A model generated the notes under the pieces. The model saw nothing but the letters and a program-made list of their open reading frames with translations, made no database searches and was not told the origin of the DNA. This document shows, piece by piece, positions 7,907-18,183 of a stretch of DNA of 64,000 nt (within the stretch, counting starts at the first letter, position 1; the number at the start of each line of letters is the position of its first letter). Source of the DNA: Gemmatimonadaceae bacterium (GTDB lineage Bacteria; Gemmatimonadota; Gemmatimonadetes; Gemmatimonadales; Gemmatimonadaceae); the NCBI GenBank assembly GCA_016742275.1, contig JACVCD010000001.1, forward strand, positions 1-64,000, read 5' to 3'. The position numbers were made by a program, and so were the translations under genes.

Positions 7907-8539
7907 AGTACGCTGCCGGCGCGCGCGAGCCGAAGCACCGAGTCCGACAAGACCAGCCGCAACCAGCGCCAGGGAGGCTGGCTCCGGTACCTGCGTCGGC
8001 GGATTCTGCCCCTGCGTCACCGTAATCTTGCCGGTGAGCACATCGGAGCTATTGCCGCCCTGACGCTTGAGACCGCTCACATCGTTGACCGCAAACGTGA
8101 ACGTGCCCGCACTATAGCTGTAGTTGTCGGCCGTGTTGTCGAAGTTCACCAACACCTCGCCACTGTTGTTTCCACCATTGATGGTGCCGGACAGCACCGC
8201 GTCAAATGTGCCCGGGTTTGGCGAAGTGGCGGATGGCGCCGTGAATGTCACGTACAGCAGAAAGTTGACGCCCGTGTAATTGGTCGTCGACTGCGAGCTC
8301 GCCATGCTGAACGTGCCGAGATTGTTCAAGTTCAGGACGCCAGCACTTGAAGTGGCATTCACACTCGCGCCAGTAAACGTGAGGCCCTGCCAAACGCTGG
8401 TCGCCGAAGCAACGCAGCCGCCAACACCGGTGAAGAAGCAGCCCGACGTGGTGAACTGAAAATTCACCTGCGCTGACACCGGGGCAGCCATCAGACTCAG
8501 AGCCAATACACCGGCCGACAAACGAGACAGCACGCGCAT
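7898..8539 (-). CDS. PEP-CTERM sorting-domain protein
   Basis: The 213-residue product starts MRVLSRLSAGVLALSLM with an AQ-type signal peptidase site near residue 24, and AGAGG lies about five bases before the chosen ATG. The middle is Ser/Thr/Asn/Gly-rich with no catalytic motif, like other secreted beta-rich structural proteins. The C-terminus has VPEPASLALVAAGLVGLGA followed by Arg-rich residues, the PEP-CTERM signal read by an EpsH/XrtA-type exosortase. Such proteins are sorted to the outer surface or exopolysaccharide. No exosortase gene is in this window. Two Cys (CFF and GGC) near residues 35-43 may form a disulphide. Confidence 0.9.
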   Translation of the reverse strand: MRVLSRLSAGVLALSLMAAPVSAQVNFQFTTSGCFFTGVGGCVASATSVWQGLTFTGASVNATSSAGVLNLNNLGTFSMASSQSTTNYTGVNFLLYVTFTAPSATSPNPGTFDAVLSGTINGGNNSGEVLVNFDNTADNYSYSAGTFTFAVNDVSGLKRQGGNSSDVLTGKITVTQGQNPPTQVPEPASLALVAAGLVGLGASARARRQRTSV

Positions 8540-8736
8540 GAAACCTCTGTTGTGCAGGAAATGATCGAGGGGATTTCCTGAACATGGCAACTTTCATACC
8601 GCTTCATTCATGAAGACAACTTCATACTAAGTTGACCATTCGTGCATTGTTGTGATAAAGCGAACAACATCCGATGTAATCGTACTGAGTATGATGCGCG
8701 ACATCTACATAGATGTGGCGCGTATCACGATGCGGA

Positions 8737-9711
8737 CTACGGACACCGCCCCGTATACACCCCCGCTCCCTTGCCCTCATTGCTGAACAGCAACCGGCCA
8801 TCGGGCAGCCAGGCAATGGCCTCGGCGTACTTCTCACGAATCGTCAGCGCGCATCGCGCATACAGCAGCCCCGGTCGGCCAGTGACGGGGTCGGCGCGAA
8901 ACACATGAATGGCCCCGTAGGTCAGCACGGCCAATCGTCGACTGCCATCCGCACGTGCCGGCGACAGCGCGGCATCGGTCACCCAGCTGCGTGAATCTTC
9001 GCGCTCAGGGACAATGGGCAGTGAGTCCACGAGTTCTGCTGTAACCGGGCCACTGCCAGGAGCACTGCCACCGGACCAGGCCGACGCCGGAATGCGATAC
9101 ACACGCACCGGCCGCAATTCACCGGAGCCCGAGCGCAAAGGACGCTTGCTGAGCAACCACACGCTCGTATCGGGCGACACGTAGATGGCTTCCACATCCT
9201 GCGGCCCATCGGGATAGCGGAACGCGAGGCGCACAGCCGTTGCGCTGTTCACATCACGCGGGCGCGGCTCCAGCACGCGCCAGAGCACCACCAGTGGCCG
9301 CTTGGCGCTGTTGTCACCGACATCCGCGATGTAGAGACACTGCCCCTCGGGACATGGACCCGACGCAATGCCTTCCCAGTCACTGTTGGTTGCGCCGCGC
9401 ACACGCACGGAACCCAGCGACTTGCCCGTCGAATCGATGGCGTAGAGACGCGCGTCATTGCCGCTGTCATTGTGCGTCCAGAACAACAACGAGTCCGACG
9501 ATGAAGGCGTCAACCCACTCGACTCGTCGATATCGCGATCGGCCAAACGCCCGCTGCGCGAAACTTCACGCAAATCCACCGCAACACCGCCATCACGACG
9601 ATCACTGCTCGGGCGACTGTCCTTGCGTTCAGCACAGGCCATCAATGCGCTGAACGCAAATAGCGTCAGTGCATACGCAGCCAGTCGCTCACGTCCCGAA
9701 CGCGCGCTCAC
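8737..9711 (-). CDS. Lipoprotein with SdiA-regulated/phytase-like beta-propeller features
   Basis: The 324-residue protein has an N-terminal lipoprotein signal ending LMAC (Cys 26). Repeats typical of a propeller follow: ESSGL near residue 64, WTHNDSGNDARLYAID, then SDWEGIA and YIADVGDNSA. That set resembles esterase-like phytase or SdiA-regulated proteins, but no specific activity can be claimed. The start is GTG at 9709-9711, and its last two bases plus the next A form the TGA of sdaAA (GTGA overlap). It is therefore translationally coupled downstream of serine dehydratase. A link to serine metabolism is possible but unsupported. The 200 bp between this gene and the PEP-CTERM gene start hold only a few TATGAA-like promoter fragments. 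Confidence 0.72.
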   Translation of the reverse strand: MSARSGRERLAAYALTLFAFSALMACAERKDSRPSSDRRDGGVAVDLREVSRSGRLADRDIDESSGLTPSSSDSLLFWTHNDSGNDARLYAIDSTGKSLGSVRVRGATNSDWEGIASGPCPEGQCLYIADVGDNSAKRPLVVLWRVLEPRPRDVNSATAVRLAFRYPDGPQDVEAIYVSPDTSVWLLSKRPLRSGSGELRPVRVYRIPASAWSGGSAPGSGPVTAELVDSLPIVPEREDSRSWVTDAALSPARADGSRRLAVLTYGAIHVFRADPVTGRPGLLYARCALTIREKYAEAIAWLPDGRLLFSNEGKGAGVYTGRCP

Positions 9712-10592
9712 CCGCCGGCGCGCTTGAGTTCATACAATCGCTCGCGCGCGAGCTTACGCCCCGTGGGTGTGGCCGCCAATCCGCCACCGGCCGTTTCCCG
9801 ATACCGCACATCCATGCTCGCACCGATTTCGCCCATCGTGTCGATCACCTCGTCGGCCGGGATCGCAAACTCCACACCGGCCATGGCCATCTCGATGGCG
9901 GCGAGTGCAATTGCTGCACCGGTGGCATTGCGAAACACGCAAGGCAACTCGACCAGACCGCCGAGTGGATCGCATACCAGGCCCAGCGTACCCTGTTGTG
10001 CGAGTGCGGTGGCATGCCCCACCTGACGCGGCGTGCCACCAAGCATCTCAACCGCCGCACCTGCCGCCATGCCCGCAGCAGCACCAGTCTCCGCCTGACA
10101 TCCGCCTTCAGCACCAGACAGCGACGCACGTTCGGCTACTACCGCACCGATCAGGCCGGCCGTAGCGAGTGCGTCGATCACACGATCATCGGCAATGCCA
10201 CGCGCCGATGCGAGGCCCGTAAGCACCGCCGGCAGTACACCGGCGCCACCGGCCGTCGGCGCAGCCACGATCACACCCATCGCCGCATTGACTTCCTGCA
10301 CGGCAAGCGCGCGCGCCAACACATCACGGAATGGCGTACCAGCAAGCGGGCCATCGGGGCCGGTGCGCAGCTTTGCGGCATCACCACCCACCAACTCGGA
10401 CGACGAGCGCAAATCACCAACGAGGCCACGATCCACCGCTTCACGCATCACGACTAGCGCACGACGCAGTGCATCACGGATTTCGGCGATCGGACGCCCC
10501 TGGTCTTTCGACTCCGCAGCAAGCGCCACCGCAGACAGCGTAGTTCCTTGAGCCTCCGCATCGCGAATGGCATCGGCAAGACTGCGATACAT
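9708..10592 (-). CDS. sdaAA: L-serine dehydratase, iron-sulphur alpha subunit
   Basis: The 294-residue protein matches the alpha chain of the split [4Fe-4S] L-serine ammonia-lyase that converts serine to pyruvate and ammonia. Three conserved Cys are visible: EGGCQAETGAAAGMAAGA near residue 163, LVCDPLGG and ELPCVFRNATGA. They would ligate the cluster, the fourth site being free for substrate. The beta chain lies 29 bp upstream on the same strand. The ATG at 10590-10592 gives the usual short N-terminus. The 3' end overlaps a lipoprotein gene by four bases. Confidence 0.95.
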   Translation of the reverse strand: MYRSLADAIRDAEAQGTTLSAVALAAESKDQGRPIAEIRDALRRALVVMREAVDRGLVGDLRSSSELVGGDAAKLRTGPDGPLAGTPFRDVLARALAVQEVNAAMGVIVAAPTAGGAGVLPAVLTGLASARGIADDRVIDALATAGLIGAVVAERASLSGAEGGCQAETGAAAGMAAGAAVEMLGGTPRQVGHATALAQQGTLGLVCDPLGGLVELPCVFRNATGAAIALAAIEMAMAGVEFAIPADEVIDTMGEIGASMDVRYRETAGGGLAATPTGRKLARERLYELKRAGG

Positions 10593-10621
10593 CTATCGAT
10601 TCCTCACGGCGGCACGCGTCA

Positions 10622-11290
10622 TCACGCACTCACCTTGTCGAGACGGAAAGCCCACGCTACCCAGGGCAATTCACGAATGGCGTCACGCACGGATTCATCC
10701 GGCTGATCGTCGACCTCGATCACCATGAAGGCATCACCACCACGCTCCTTTCGCGACAACTTGAGTGTAGCGATGTTGCAATTCGCTTCGGCCAGAATAC
10801 CAGCAATGCGAGCCACCGAACCCTTCGTGTCATTGGCCACCAGCACGATCGTATGCAGGTTGCCCGACACTTCCACGGGATAGCCATCGATCTCGGTCAC
10901 CAGTACGCGACCGGCCCCGAGTGAGGCTCCGACCATCTGCGAACGCCGGTCGCTACGCTCGAGCGTGATGCGCACTGTGTTGGGATGGGCCTCGTCGCCG
11001 AGTGATGTCTTCTCGAAGGTGTAGTCGAGTCCTTCGCGCTCCATGATCTCGAGCGCGGTGCGCAGGCGCTCGTCATCGGGGCGGAAGCCCATCAGGCCGC
11101 CAACAATAGCCTTGTCGGTGCCATGGCCCTCGCCCGTGCGGGCGAAGCTGCCGTGCAATTCAACAAGCGCCTTCTGCGGCGTACCGCCGACCAGGCAGCG
11201 CGCCAGCAACCCCAGTCGGCACGCACCCGCCGTGTGACTGGAGCTGGGCCCCACCATGACGGGGCCGATGATATCGAGGAGGGAAACCAC
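10622..11290 (-). CDS. sdaAB: L-serine dehydratase, iron-sulphur beta subunit with ACT domain
   Basis: The family signature DIIGPVMVGPSSSHTAGACR lies at the N-terminus and an ACT domain occupies roughly residues 145-220 (VLVANDTKGSVARIAGIL). I place the start at GTG 11288-11290, giving MVSLLDIIGP, because family members begin within a few residues of DIIGP. A TTG at 11345-11347 would add 19 unconserved residues. Neither has a good ribosome site. The ACT domain in related enzymes senses serine. This gene and sdaAA form a two-gene unit with the downstream lipoprotein. Confidence 0.93.
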   Translation of the reverse strand: MVSLLDIIGPVMVGPSSSHTAGACRLGLLARCLVGGTPQKALVELHGSFARTGEGHGTDKAIVGGLMGFRPDDERLRTALEIMEREGLDYTFEKTSLGDEAHPNTVRITLERSDRRSQMVGASLGAGRVLVTEIDGYPVEVSGNLHTIVLVANDTKGSVARIAGILAEANCNIATLKLSRKERGGDAFMVIEVDDQPDESVRDAIRELPWVAWAFRLDKVSA

Positions 11291-11402
11291 GAGAGAAGAC
11301 TTGAGAGGTAACGGAAGGGATCTGAAGCCTACCCTCTCGGGGCTCAACCGAGCAATAGCACGGCAGCAATAGCACAGCGGCTATGCCGCGGCTATGGCTC
11401 GG

Positions 11403-14357
11403 CTACAGCAGAGGCTTGAGATAATGCCCGGTATGACTCTCCCGTACCTTCACCACCTGCTCCGGTGTTCCCTGCGCAACAATGGTTCCGCCGCGAACGC
11501 CGCCCTCGGGTCCCATGTCCACAATCCAGTCCGCCGTCTTGATCACATCGAGATTGTGCTCGATGACGAGAACCGAGTTGCCACGATCGACCAGTTTGTG
11601 CAGCACTCCAAGCAGGACACGCACATCCTCGAAATGCAGACCCGTAGTGGGCTCGTCGAGAATGTAGAGCGTACGGCCCGTGTCGCGTTTGGACAGTTCG
11701 GTGCCGAGCTTCACACGCTGCGCTTCACCACCGGATAGAGTGGTCGCACTCTGCCCGAGATGGATGTAGCCCAATCCCACATCACGCAGCGTTTCGAGCT
11801 TCTGCAGAATGCGGGGCTGGTGTTCGAACACACCACAAGCGTCTTCAACCGTAAGATCGAGCACTTCCGCAATGCTCAAGCCGCGAAAGCGCACTTCGAG
11901 GGTTTCGCGATTGAATCGCTTGCCTTTGCACACATCGCAGGGCACAAAGACATCGGGGAGAAAGTGCATCTCGATCTTCACCAGTCCGTCGCCCTGGCAG
12001 GCCTCGCAGCGACCGCCCTTCACATTGAACGAAAAACGCCCCGGGCCATAGCCACGAATCTTCGCCTCCGGCAATTCGGCGAACAGTTCGCGAATTGGTG
12101 TGAAGAGACCGGTATACGTGGCAGGATTGGAGCGTGGCGTGCGTCCAATGGGGCTTTGATCGATATCGATGATCTTGTCGAGATGATCAAGCCCCGTGAT
12201 GCGCGTGTGTGCACCGGGAATGACACGCGCACGGAAGAAATGCCGAGACAGTGAGCGCTGCAGAATGTCGGTCACCAGTGTGGACTTGCCGCTGCCCGAC
12301 ACACCGGTCACCGTTACGAACATGCCGAGCGGAAATTCTGCCGTGACATCCTTGAGATTGTGTTCGCGCGCACCATGTACGGTCAACACACGCTCTGGAT
12401 TGCGCGGACGCCGCTTCTTCGGCACCTCCACCTTGCGCGTGCCCCGCAAATACGCGCCCGTAATGGAAGCCTCGTTGTTCACCACATCCTGCACTGAGCC
12501 TTCGGCAATGATTTCGCCGCCATGCTTGCCGGCGCCCGGCCCGAGATCGATGAGATAGTCCGCTTCGCGAATCGTTTCTTCATCATGTTCAACCACGATC
12601 ACGGTATTGCCGAGATCCCGCAGCTGCTTGAGTGTGGTGAGTAGACGGCCGTTGTCGCGCTGATGCAGGCCGATGCTGGGTTCATCGAGGATGTACAGCA
12701 CACCCACCAGTCGCGAACCAATCTGTGTGGCCAGACGAATGCGCTGTGCCTCACCACCGGACAACGACTCGGCGCTGCGATTGAGCGTGAGATAGTCGAG
12801 TCCCACATCGACAAGAAACCGCAAACGCTCACGCACTTCCTTGAGAATCGGACCGGCAATACCCGCGTCGAGCCCGGGGTGTCCCGCCTTGCGCACCGGC
12901 ACACTTTCAAAGAACGCGAGGGCATCCACCACACTCTGCTCTACCAGCGCGCCGATATTCTGTCCGTGCACCGTCACCGCCAGCGACTCGGGGCGCAGGC
13001 GCCGTCCTTCGCACGCGGGGCACGCCGCCGCAACCATGTACGATTCGAGCTCGAGCCGCACACCGTCGGAGCTGCTGTCATCGTAGCGCCGCTGAATGTG
13101 CGTCACGATGCCTTCCCACGTGCCTTCGGCCGCTGGCTTGGTGGTCCGTGCTGCCGACTTTGCCACCTTCTTCACACCACGGCGTGCGCGGGCGGGTGTA
13201 TCACCAAGTCCATGCAGCAACTGTCGCCGCACCGTTGGCGTCAGCTTCGCCCACGCGGCGTTGAGATCGAATCCCAATTGTTTGGCGAGACCGGGCAGAA
13301 TCACCTTGCGCAGATAGCCATCGGGCTCCCCCCACGGCAACACCACTCCTTCGAGGATCGACAGACTGGGATCACCGAGCACGAGGTCTTCACTCACACT
13401 GCGTGTGGTGCCAAGTCCGCTGCACATCTCACACGCACCAAACGGTGAATTAAATGAGAAATGCCGCGGCTCGAGTTCGGGCATGGAGATGCCGCAGTTG
13501 GGGCAGCCATAGCGCTCCGAAAACAGCTCGGTCACGGGCTCCTTGCTGTCGTAGCGCACGACTTCCACCAAACCTTCAGCAAGACGAAGTGCGGTTTCCA
13601 CCGAGTCCGTGATGCGCCCACGATCTTCCGTGCGCACCACGAGGCGATCAACCACCACCGAGATGGAATGATTGAGTCGACGATTCAGTTTTGGCGGATC
13701 GGCGAGTTCGATGAGTTCACCATCCACCACCGCACGCACGAACCCCTGCTTGCGAGCGCTCTCGAAGAGATCCTTGAACTCGCCTTTGCGTTCCTGCACG
13801 AGTGGTGCACGAATTTCGAGTCGTGTGCCATCGGGCCACGCCAGGACCTGCTCGGCAATCTGCGTGGGACTCTGACGCTGCACCGCGCGGCCGCAATTGG
13901 GGCAATGCGGTGTACCTGTGCGTGCATACAGTAAACGCAGGTAGTCGTAGATCTCCGTGACTGTGCCAACCGTCGAGCGCGGGTTGTGACCAGCGGTCTT
14001 CTGCTCAATGGAGATCGCCGGCGACAATCCTTCGATCGAATCCACATCGGGCTTTTCCATGAGCCCGAGGAATTGTCTCGCGTATGCCGACAAGGACTCG
14101 ACATAGCGTCGCTGCCCCTCGGCATAAATCGTATCGAAGGCGAGCGAAGATTTGCCCGATCCCGAAAGTCCCGTAACTACGGTGAGCTTGTCGCGCGGAA
14201 TGGTGACACTGATGTTCCGCAAGTTGTGTTCGCGCGCTCCGCGCACCCGCAGGGTATCATCATCAGCGCCACCGGCTGTCGCACCGGCAACCGGGACATT
14301 GGCGGCCTTGGACGGCCGCGACGCAGCGGACTCTCGGGAAATCTTCGGTTTGGCCAT
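11403..14357 (-). CDS. uvrA: UvrABC excinuclease subunit A
   Basis: The 984-residue protein recognises bulky lesions and loads UvrB. The first Walker A is [14 protein letters not shown] and the second [18 protein letters not shown] signatures [19 protein letters not shown] and [13 protein letters not shown] are present, with Walker B residues YILDEPS and YILDEPT. Zinc-binding CxxC pairs are visible (CPNC twice, CEMC, CEAC, CDVC). The start is the ATG at 14355-14357 (MAKPKISRE); an upstream in-frame start would run into cutA. A basic insert rich in Arg, Lys and Ala before EGTWEGI makes it slightly longer than usual. The gene is divergent from cutA with only 23 bp between starts. Confidence 0.98.
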   Translation of the reverse strand: MAKPKISRESAASRPSKAANVPVAGATAGGADDDTLRVRGAREHNLRNISVTIPRDKLTVVTGLSGSGKSSLAFDTIYAEGQRRYVESLSAYARQFLGLMEKPDVDSIEGLSPAISIEQKTAGHNPRSTVGTVTEIYDYLRLLYARTGTPHCPNCGRAVQRQSPTQIAEQVLAWPDGTRLEIRAPLVQERKGEFKDLFESARKQGFVRAVVDGELIELADPPKLNRRLNHSISVVVDRLVVRTEDRGRITDSVETALRLAEGLVEVVRYDSKEPVTELFSERYGCPNCGISMPELEPRHFSFNSPFGACEMCSGLGTTRSVSEDLVLGDPSLSILEGVVLPWGEPDGYLRKVILPGLAKQLGFDLNAAWAKLTPTVRRQLLHGLGDTPARARRGVKKVAKSAARTTKPAAEGTWEGIVTHIQRRYDDSSSDGVRLELESYMVAAACPACEGRRLRPESLAVTVHGQNIGALVEQSVVDALAFFESVPVRKAGHPGLDAGIAGPILKEVRERLRFLVDVGLDYLTLNRSAESLSGGEAQRIRLATQIGSRLVGVLYILDEPSIGLHQRDNGRLLTTLKQLRDLGNTVIVVEHDEETIREADYLIDLGPGAGKHGGEIIAEGSVQDVVNNEASITGAYLRGTRKVEVPKKRRPRNPERVLTVHGAREHNLKDVTAEFPLGMFVTVTGVSGSGKSTLVTDILQRSLSRHFFRARVIPGAHTRITGLDHLDKIIDIDQSPIGRTPRSNPATYTGLFTPIRELFAELPEAKIRGYGPGRFSFNVKGGRCEACQGDGLVKIEMHFLPDVFVPCDVCKGKRFNRETLEVRFRGLSIAEVLDLTVEDACGVFEHQPRILQKLETLRDVGLGYIHLGQSATTLSGGEAQRVKLGTELSKRDTGRTLYILDEPTTGLHFEDVRVLLGVLHKLVDRGNSVLVIEHNLDVIKTADWIVDMGPEGGVRGGTIVAQGTPEQVVKVRESHTGHYLKPLL

Positions 14358-14380
14358 AACGCAAAAACTGCGACACTCCG

Positions 14381-14755
14381 ATGATGGAAACAACCCCGTC
14401 TTCCCCAGCCGCGACGACCACGGCCGACGAACCCCGGGCACTCGTTCTCGTCCTGACCACGCTTCCGGCCGGTCACGACGCTGACGCCTTTCTCCAGGCT
14501 CTCCTTGAGGCCCGGCTCATCGCCTGCGGCTCGATCCAGGGGCCCGTTCGCTCCGTGTATCGGTGGCAGGGCACTATCGAGAAGTCCGATGAGCAGCAAA
14601 TCGTGCTCAAGACAAGTGCCGCTCGCACGGTCGAACTGGAAGAGGCGGTCAGAGCCCTGCACCCGTACGAGGTACCGGAGTGGCTGGTGCTGCCAGTGAC
14701 TGCGGCATCATCTGCATACACAGCGTGGGTACTCGGAGAGACCGCATCGCGCTGA
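14381..14755 (+). CDS. cutA: CutA1 divalent-cation tolerance protein
   Basis: The 124-residue protein has CutA1 motifs: LVLTTLPAG near residue 24, [28 protein letters not shown] and [13 protein letters not shown]. CutA1 forms a very stable trimer. It was linked genetically to copper tolerance, but its biochemical role is unsettled. A Pro/Thr/Ala-rich leader of about 18 residues precedes the fold. The ABC exporter genes follow after about 90 bp. Confidence 0.94.
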   Translation: MMETTPSSPAATTTADEPRALVLVLTTLPAGHDADAFLQALLEARLIACGSIQGPVRSVYRWQGTIEKSDEQQIVLKTSAARTVELEEAVRALHPYEVPEWLVLPVTAASSAYTAWVLGETASR

Positions 14756-14845
14756 CAACGAGGGGTCGCATCACACCCCGGCACCCAACTGTTTCGCACC
14801 CGGGAATCGTCGTGGCGACCATCATGTGTGAGTCGTCCGCCCGGT

Positions 14846-15601
14846 ATGATCGAGATCCAATCGCTCGCCAAGCGTTACGGCTCCTTCACCGCCGTACGCT
14901 CCCTCGACCTCGTGGTCCCTGCCGGAGAACTCTTCGGCTTCCTCGGCCCCAACGGTGCCGGCAAGACCACCACGATGCGCATGATCGCCGGCATTCTGCA
15001 GCCGACCAGTGGAACGATCCGTATCGCCGGACACGAGCTGCTGCGCAATCCGCAGCAGGCCAAGCGCGCGTTGGGATTCATTCCCGATCGACCATTCATC
15101 TACGAGAAACTCACCGGCATCGAGTTTCTGCGTTTCAGTGCAGGGCTCTACGGCGAGTCCGGCCCCGAAGTAGACAAGCGCGGCATGGAGTTGCTCGCGC
15201 TGTTCGATCTCGAACCATGGCGCGATGAACTGGTGGAGAGCTACAGCCACGGCATGCGGCAGAAGCTCATCATCGCCAGCGCATTTGTGCATCGCCCCCA
15301 GGTCATCGTAGTCGATGAGCCGATGGTGGGCCTCGATCCCAAGTCGTCTCGCATCTTGAAGGATCTGTTTCGCGAATACACGCGCCGCGGCCACACCGTC
15401 ATGATGAGCACGCACACGCTGGAGATCGCCGAAGGCATGTGTGATCGCATCGGGATCATGCAGCGCGGTGAGCTGGTGGCGTGTGGCACCATGCATGAAT
15501 TGCGCACGTCATCAGGAACTGACGATGCACTCGAAGACATCTTCCTCCGCCTGACCGGCGACCGGGTTGCCCGCGAGTTGGTCGAGGTGCTCGATGCCTG
15601 A
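14846..15601 (+). CDS. ABC transporter ATP-binding protein
   Basis: The 251-residue ATPase carries Walker A GPNGAGKTTT, a Q-loop region FIPDRPFIYEKLTG, signature YSHGMRQKL, Walker B VIVVDEPMVGLDP and the switch His in STHTLEIAE. It is a typical exporter-type subunit resembling CcmA/NatA-like ATPases. I start at ATG 14846 (MIEIQSLAKRYG). A GTG at 14828 would add six residues. The 3' end overlaps the next gene by eight bases (ATGCCTGA), so the two are coupled. The transported substrate is unknown. Confidence 0.93.
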   Translation: MIEIQSLAKRYGSFTAVRSLDLVVPAGELFGFLGPNGAGKTTTMRMIAGILQPTSGTIRIAGHELLRNPQQAKRALGFIPDRPFIYEKLTGIEFLRFSAGLYGESGPEVDKRGMELLALFDLEPWRDELVESYSHGMRQKLIIASAFVHRPQVIVVDEPMVGLDPKSSRILKDLFREYTRRGHTVMMSTHTLEIAEGMCDRIGIMQRGELVACGTMHELRTSSGTDDALEDIFLRLTGDRVARELVEVLDA

Positions 15602-17330
15602 AGCCCTGGGCACGGGGGCGATGCCGCGTTCGGAGCGTAGATCCTCCGGATCCGCTTCCGCGTGGGATTTGTTGCGCCCCAAATGGCAGATGGCGCAGCA
15701 TCGCGCGAGGACACACGAAAAGGGCGATCTGCGTCGTGTGATCGTTGTGAGTGTGTTGGGCTTCGGTTTCTGGGGCGTGACCTTCGCCATTGCCCTTCGC
15801 CTGCTGCGGTACTTCAGAAGCGCTGAAGACATCGGCACACTGCTGGCCGCCAAGCTGCTGGCGATGATCCTGATGTCGTTCGTGTCCATCCTGTTGTTGT
15901 CCAATACCATCGCTGCGCTGTCCAACTTCTTTCTCGCGCGCGATCTCGATCAACTGGCAGCATCGCCTGTCGGCAGTGGGGCGTTGTTTCGCGCACGTCT
16001 TGCGGAAACCACACTGCATTCGAGTTGGATGGTAATGCTGCTACTGGTTCCGGTCATTGCCGCATATGGTGTCGCCTATGGCGGTGGCCTTGAATTCGTT
16101 CCCTACGCACTTGCAGTACTGGTTCCGTTTCTCGTCATTCCGGCCACACTGGGATCGGTATTCACACTGTTGCTGGTGAATGTATTTCCGGCCCGTCGCA
16201 CGCGTGACCTGCTCAGTGTGATCACGGCACTCGCGGTGGCTGGTCTTGTCCTCATGTTTCGTGCGGCGCGCCCGGAGCAGCTCGCTCGCCCCGAAGGCTT
16301 TGCCAACTTCATGCAGTTTGTCGCAGCGCTCGACACACCATCCTCACCGTGGATGCCAAGTGAATGGGCTGCCACAGGCATCGTGCACTTCCTGAGTGGC
16401 AAGGCCGCCTGGATGCCGCTGCTTCAACTCTGGAGCGTGGCAACGGCACTCGTGTTGGTCGGGCATGCCCTGTACTCACGCACCTGGCGCCGTGCGTACA
16501 GCATGGCGCAGGAGGGAGCGAATCGGCAACGCAGCCAGCGACCGGCGCGCGGATGGTTTGATCGCGCACTCGCTGTACTGGGTCCCGTGCGCCGAGAGCT
16601 TGTGCTCAAGGAACTGCGTGTCTTCGTGCGCGACAGCACCCAGTGGTCTCAGCTGGTGCTGCTGGCCGTGCTGCTGGTGGTATACGTAGCCAATGTGCGA
16701 TACCTGCCGCTCAATGGCCCAGGCGTGACGACCTTGCTGCGCAATGTGATTCCGTTTCTCAATCTGGCCCTGGCCGGATTTGTGCTCGCCAGTATTGCGG
16801 CACGATTCGTCTTTCCGAGTGTGAGCCTCGAAGGACGTGCGCTCTGGTTGCTGCGATCGAGTCCGCTCTCGATGAGCGATCTGCTCTGGGCCAAGTTCTG
16901 GGTTGGTGCGCTACCGCTGTTCACGCTGGCCCTGATGCTGGTTGGTGCCACCAACCTCATGCTCGGTGTGCTGCCTTTCGTACACGCGGTGTCGCTCATT
17001 TCGATCGCCGCGTTGGTGTTTCCGCTTACCGCCATGGCGCTCGGATACGGGACGTTCTACCCGCGCTTCGATACGGAGAACGCCGCACAGATCCCCACAT
17101 CGTTCGGCGGCTTGATGTTCATGCTGAGTGCCGTTGGACTGATTGCACTGGTGGCCTATCTCGCAGGACGCCCGGCCGCACGCTGGGTTGTAGCCGGCCA
17201 TTTCGGGTGGGACCGGTCCGGTGTCGATCTGGCATGGCCGTTTGCCGTAGCGTTCACGCTGTGCGTCACACTTACAGTGGTCCCGCTGGTACTGGCCCGA
17301 CAGAAGCTTGAACGATTGGAACGGGCCTGA
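15594..17330 (+). CDS. ABC exporter membrane subunit
   Basis: The 578-residue protein starts at the ATG inside the 3' end of the ATPase gene. After a basic N-terminus it has about a dozen hydrophobic segments (for example VIVVSVLGFGFWGVTFAIA, LLLVPVIAAYGVAYG and LFTLALMLVGATNLMLGVL). The soluble middle (about residues 305-340) contains ARGWFDRALAVLGPVRREL. The layout resembles large ABC-2-like or 'putative ABC exporter' permeases that are internally duplicated. The gene pairs with the upstream ATPase; the substrate is unknown. Confidence 0.88.
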   Translation: MPEALGTGAMPRSERRSSGSASAWDLLRPKWQMAQHRARTHEKGDLRRVIVVSVLGFGFWGVTFAIALRLLRYFRSAEDIGTLLAAKLLAMILMSFVSILLLSNTIAALSNFFLARDLDQLAASPVGSGALFRARLAETTLHSSWMVMLLLVPVIAAYGVAYGGGLEFVPYALAVLVPFLVIPATLGSVFTLLLVNVFPARRTRDLLSVITALAVAGLVLMFRAARPEQLARPEGFANFMQFVAALDTPSSPWMPSEWAATGIVHFLSGKAAWMPLLQLWSVATALVLVGHALYSRTWRRAYSMAQEGANRQRSQRPARGWFDRALAVLGPVRRELVLKELRVFVRDSTQWSQLVLLAVLLVVYVANVRYLPLNGPGVTTLLRNVIPFLNLALAGFVLASIAARFVFPSVSLEGRALWLLRSSPLSMSDLLWAKFWVGALPLFTLALMLVGATNLMLGVLPFVHAVSLISIAALVFPLTAMALGYGTFYPRFDTENAAQIPTSFGGLMFMLSAVGLIALVAYLAGRPAARWVVAGHFGWDRSGVDLAWPFAVAFTLCVTLTVVPLVLARQKLERLERA

Positions 17331-17438
17331 TCCTGAGGTAGACCCTGTTTGATCCGCGACGGTGCGTGGCTACGTTCCCCGTGCATGCCTCGCTCATCTG
17401 CGAATCGAACCGACCGGGCACTCAATAAGGACGCATTT

Positions 17439-18167
17439 GTGCTCGACGCGACTGCCGCGTCGAGTTTTCGTCGTCGACTGCACCGCTGGTACCGCGCCAA
17501 TGCGCGTGACCTGCCTTGGCGACGCACACGCGATCCGTATCGCATTCTGATCTCCGAACTGATGCTGCAGCAGACGCAGGTCGTTCGGGTGCTCGATTTC
17601 TATTCGCGATTCCTCGATCGCTTTCCTGATCTGCCTTCGTTGGCGAAGGCGCAGCCCAAGCGGGTCATGGAGGCATGGTCGGGGCTCGGCTACTACGCGC
17701 GCGCGCGAAATCTCCATGCGCTCGCCAAGGAAGTCACACGCGAACAGGCCGGCGTCATTCCCGACCACCCCGAGGCACTGCGCGCGCTGCCAGGGATCGG
17801 CGCGTACACCGCCGGCGCTGTGGCGTCATTTGCCTACGAAAAGCGTGCAGCACTGGTCGACACCAATGTCGCCCGCGTGCTGCAGCGCTACTTCGCACCC
17901 CACCTGCCGCTCAAGTCGAGTGCGGGACTCAAGCGTCTCTGGGACATTGCCAACCAACTCTTGCCACGTACCGGTGCACAGACCTGGACGCACAATCAGG
18001 CGCTCATGGAGCTTGGCGCATTGGTATGCAGCGCACGGGCACCACAGTGTTCCGTGTGTCCCGTGCAACGCGGCTGTGCGAGTGTTGAACACTTTGAAAT
18101 GACGCGTGCGCTCAAAGGTGCCGACAAAGAAAAACGACGGACACCGAAGCGTCCGTCGTCTCCGTAA
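17439..18167 (+). CDS. mutY: A/G-specific adenine glycosylase, short form
   Basis: The protein removes adenine mispaired with 8-oxoguanine. ELMLQQTQVVRVLDFY near residue 42 holds the catalytic Glu. LPGIGAYTAGAVASFAY is the helix-hairpin-helix with VDTNVARV after it, where the catalytic Asp is expected. The [4Fe-4S] loop is C-x6-C-x2-C-x5-C (CSARAPQC, CPVQRGC). I place the start at GTG 17439 because AAGGA lies seven bases upstream and the family begins at RRLHRWYR. TTG 17349 and ATG 17385 are alternatives. At 242 residues it lacks the C-terminal NUDIX-like domain that recognises 8-oxoG in typical MutY. The last codons overlap a terminator serving the opposite strand. Confidence 0.92.
   Translation: MLDATAASSFRRRLHRWYRANARDLPWRRTRDPYRILISELMLQQTQVVRVLDFYSRFLDRFPDLPSLAKAQPKRVMEAWSGLGYYARARNLHALAKEVTREQAGVIPDHPEALRALPGIGAYTAGAVASFAYEKRAALVDTNVARVLQRYFAPHLPLKSSAGLKRLWDIANQLLPRTGAQTWTHNQALMELGALVCSARAPQCSVCPVQRGCASVEHFEMTRALKGADKEKRRTPKRPSSP
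18130..18159 (-). terminator. Rho-independent terminator of the ccm operon
   Basis: On the minus strand ACGACGGAC (18151-18159 reversed) pairs with its complement at 18134-18142 around an eight-base loop. It is followed by TTTTCTTTG (from 18133 downward). It lies inside the final codons of mutY and ends the convergent ccm transcript. Confidence 0.75.
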
Positions 18168-18183
18168 AACATCACAAGCGAGA

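Noticed and set aside
9669-10457. 262-codon plus-strand frame opposite sdaAA
   Set aside because: Shadow of the serine dehydratase gene; no start signal and no domain.
11341-11402. Short repeated words (AGCAATAGCAC twice, GCGGCTATG twice) between uvrA and sdaAB
   Set aside because: Only 62 bp with no consistent unit or strong stem; treated as low-complexity intergenic DNA.
14846-17330. The ABC pair as CcmA/CcmB of the nearby cytochrome c operon
   Set aside because: The permease is 578 residues, far larger than CcmB, and lies on the opposite strand beyond mutY.
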